23,138 nucleotides of DNA from Proteromonas lacertae. Lineage: Eukaryota > Sar > Bigyra > Opalinata > Proteromonadidae. The stretch spans positions 1 to 23,138 of the forward strand of contig NGBS01000090.1 in NCBI GenBank assembly GCA_002245135.1, written 5' to 3'. The notes beneath the pieces are model-generated. The model searched no databases. It worked only from the letters and a program-made list of their open reading frames with translations, and was not told where the DNA came from. The number at the start of each line of letters is the position of its first letter. Position 1 is the stretch's first letter. Of this stretch, positions 23,094 to 23,138 are shown one piece after another. Both the position numbers and the translations under genes were made by a program.

Positions 23094-23138
23094 TTCATCA
23101 TCCCGAGATAACCATCACTTCTAGATAGCTTCCAGGAG
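23094..23138 (-). repeat. Start of the right terminal repeat of element B
   Basis: CATCATCCCGAGATAACC and CACTTCTAGATAGCTTCCAG match the terminal repeats at about 13772-13820 (same orientation) and 15280-15327 (inverted). The repeat runs off the window. It lacks the inner iteron-bearing subterminal part, so the two ends of element B are alike only in the terminal repeat proper. Confidence 0.8.

Larger units (their letters stand above)
15042..23138 (+). mobile_element. Element B: compact GC-richer Polinton-like element
   Basis: The element begins with an outer hairpin and inverted terminal repeat and runs through plus-strand genes. It reaches its right terminal repeat at 23094, which continues past the window; total length is therefore probably about 8.3 kb. 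Genes in order: a 532-residue protein, PolB, a 101-residue protein and a 122-residue protein. All lie on one strand. No integrase, ATPase, protease or capsid gene is visible between its repeats. It looks nearly whole, with about one break, and the open frames suggest a recent copy. Confidence 0.8.

Noticed and set aside
1-23138. Major capsid (double jelly-roll) gene
   Set aside because: Looked for in all large frames; none has a convincing match, and the unknown proteins are too small. It may lie left of the window in element A.

Overview
The window comes from a eukaryotic genome and is almost wholly made of Polinton/Maverick-type virus-like DNA elements. The evidence is two protein-primed family B DNA polymerases, an FtsK/HerA-type packaging ATPase, an adenain-type cysteine protease, pieces of two retrovirus-like (rve) integrases, small basic virion-type proteins and long inverted terminal repeats. 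No ordinary host gene, rRNA or tRNA was recognised. The host cannot be named from the sequence. An AT-rich genome packed with several Maverick families would fit a parabasalid such as a trichomonad, but this is a guess.

Layout. (1) From base 1 to about 12,270 lies element A. It is very AT-rich and runs off the left edge. It carries an ATPase, a protein with an N-terminal membrane segment, a Cys-rich acidic-tailed protein (minus strand), a structured non-coding stretch, an acidic protein (minus), a basic virion-type protein, a 120-residue protein, a membrane-domain/adenain protease, and a very long minus-strand frame that passes from PolB straight into an integrase. It is broken in roughly half a dozen places. 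(2) About 12,280-13,980 is the end portion of element C, which is GC-richer and minus-oriented: an integrase N-terminal half, a small basic virion-type protein, then a subterminal region and a terminal repeat. (3) About 13,981-15,041 is an AT-rich cassette with one gene, a 339-residue virion-type protein related to the one at 3073-3447 in element A. (4) About 15,042 to beyond the window end is element B, GC-richer and plus-oriented: terminal repeat, structured leader, a 532-residue protein, PolB, two small proteins, and the start of its right terminal repeat at 23,094. It looks nearly whole, with about one break.

Elements C and B lie head to head. Their terminal and subterminal sequences match at roughly 94 percent in inverted orientation, and the AT-rich cassette sits between the two ends.

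How the parts would work: PolB copies the linear element by protein priming, integrase inserts it, and ATPase, protease and the small basic proteins serve capsid packaging and maturation. Element B shows only replication-type genes. Its 532-residue product, placed just upstream of PolB, is a candidate terminal or accessory replication protein.

The most unusual structures are non-coding. They are an 18-bp palindromic iteron array next to each terminal repeat; an exactly 31-nt intron-like block occurring three times; and, 71-83 nt after each block starts, a perfect hairpin whose sequence differs in every copy.
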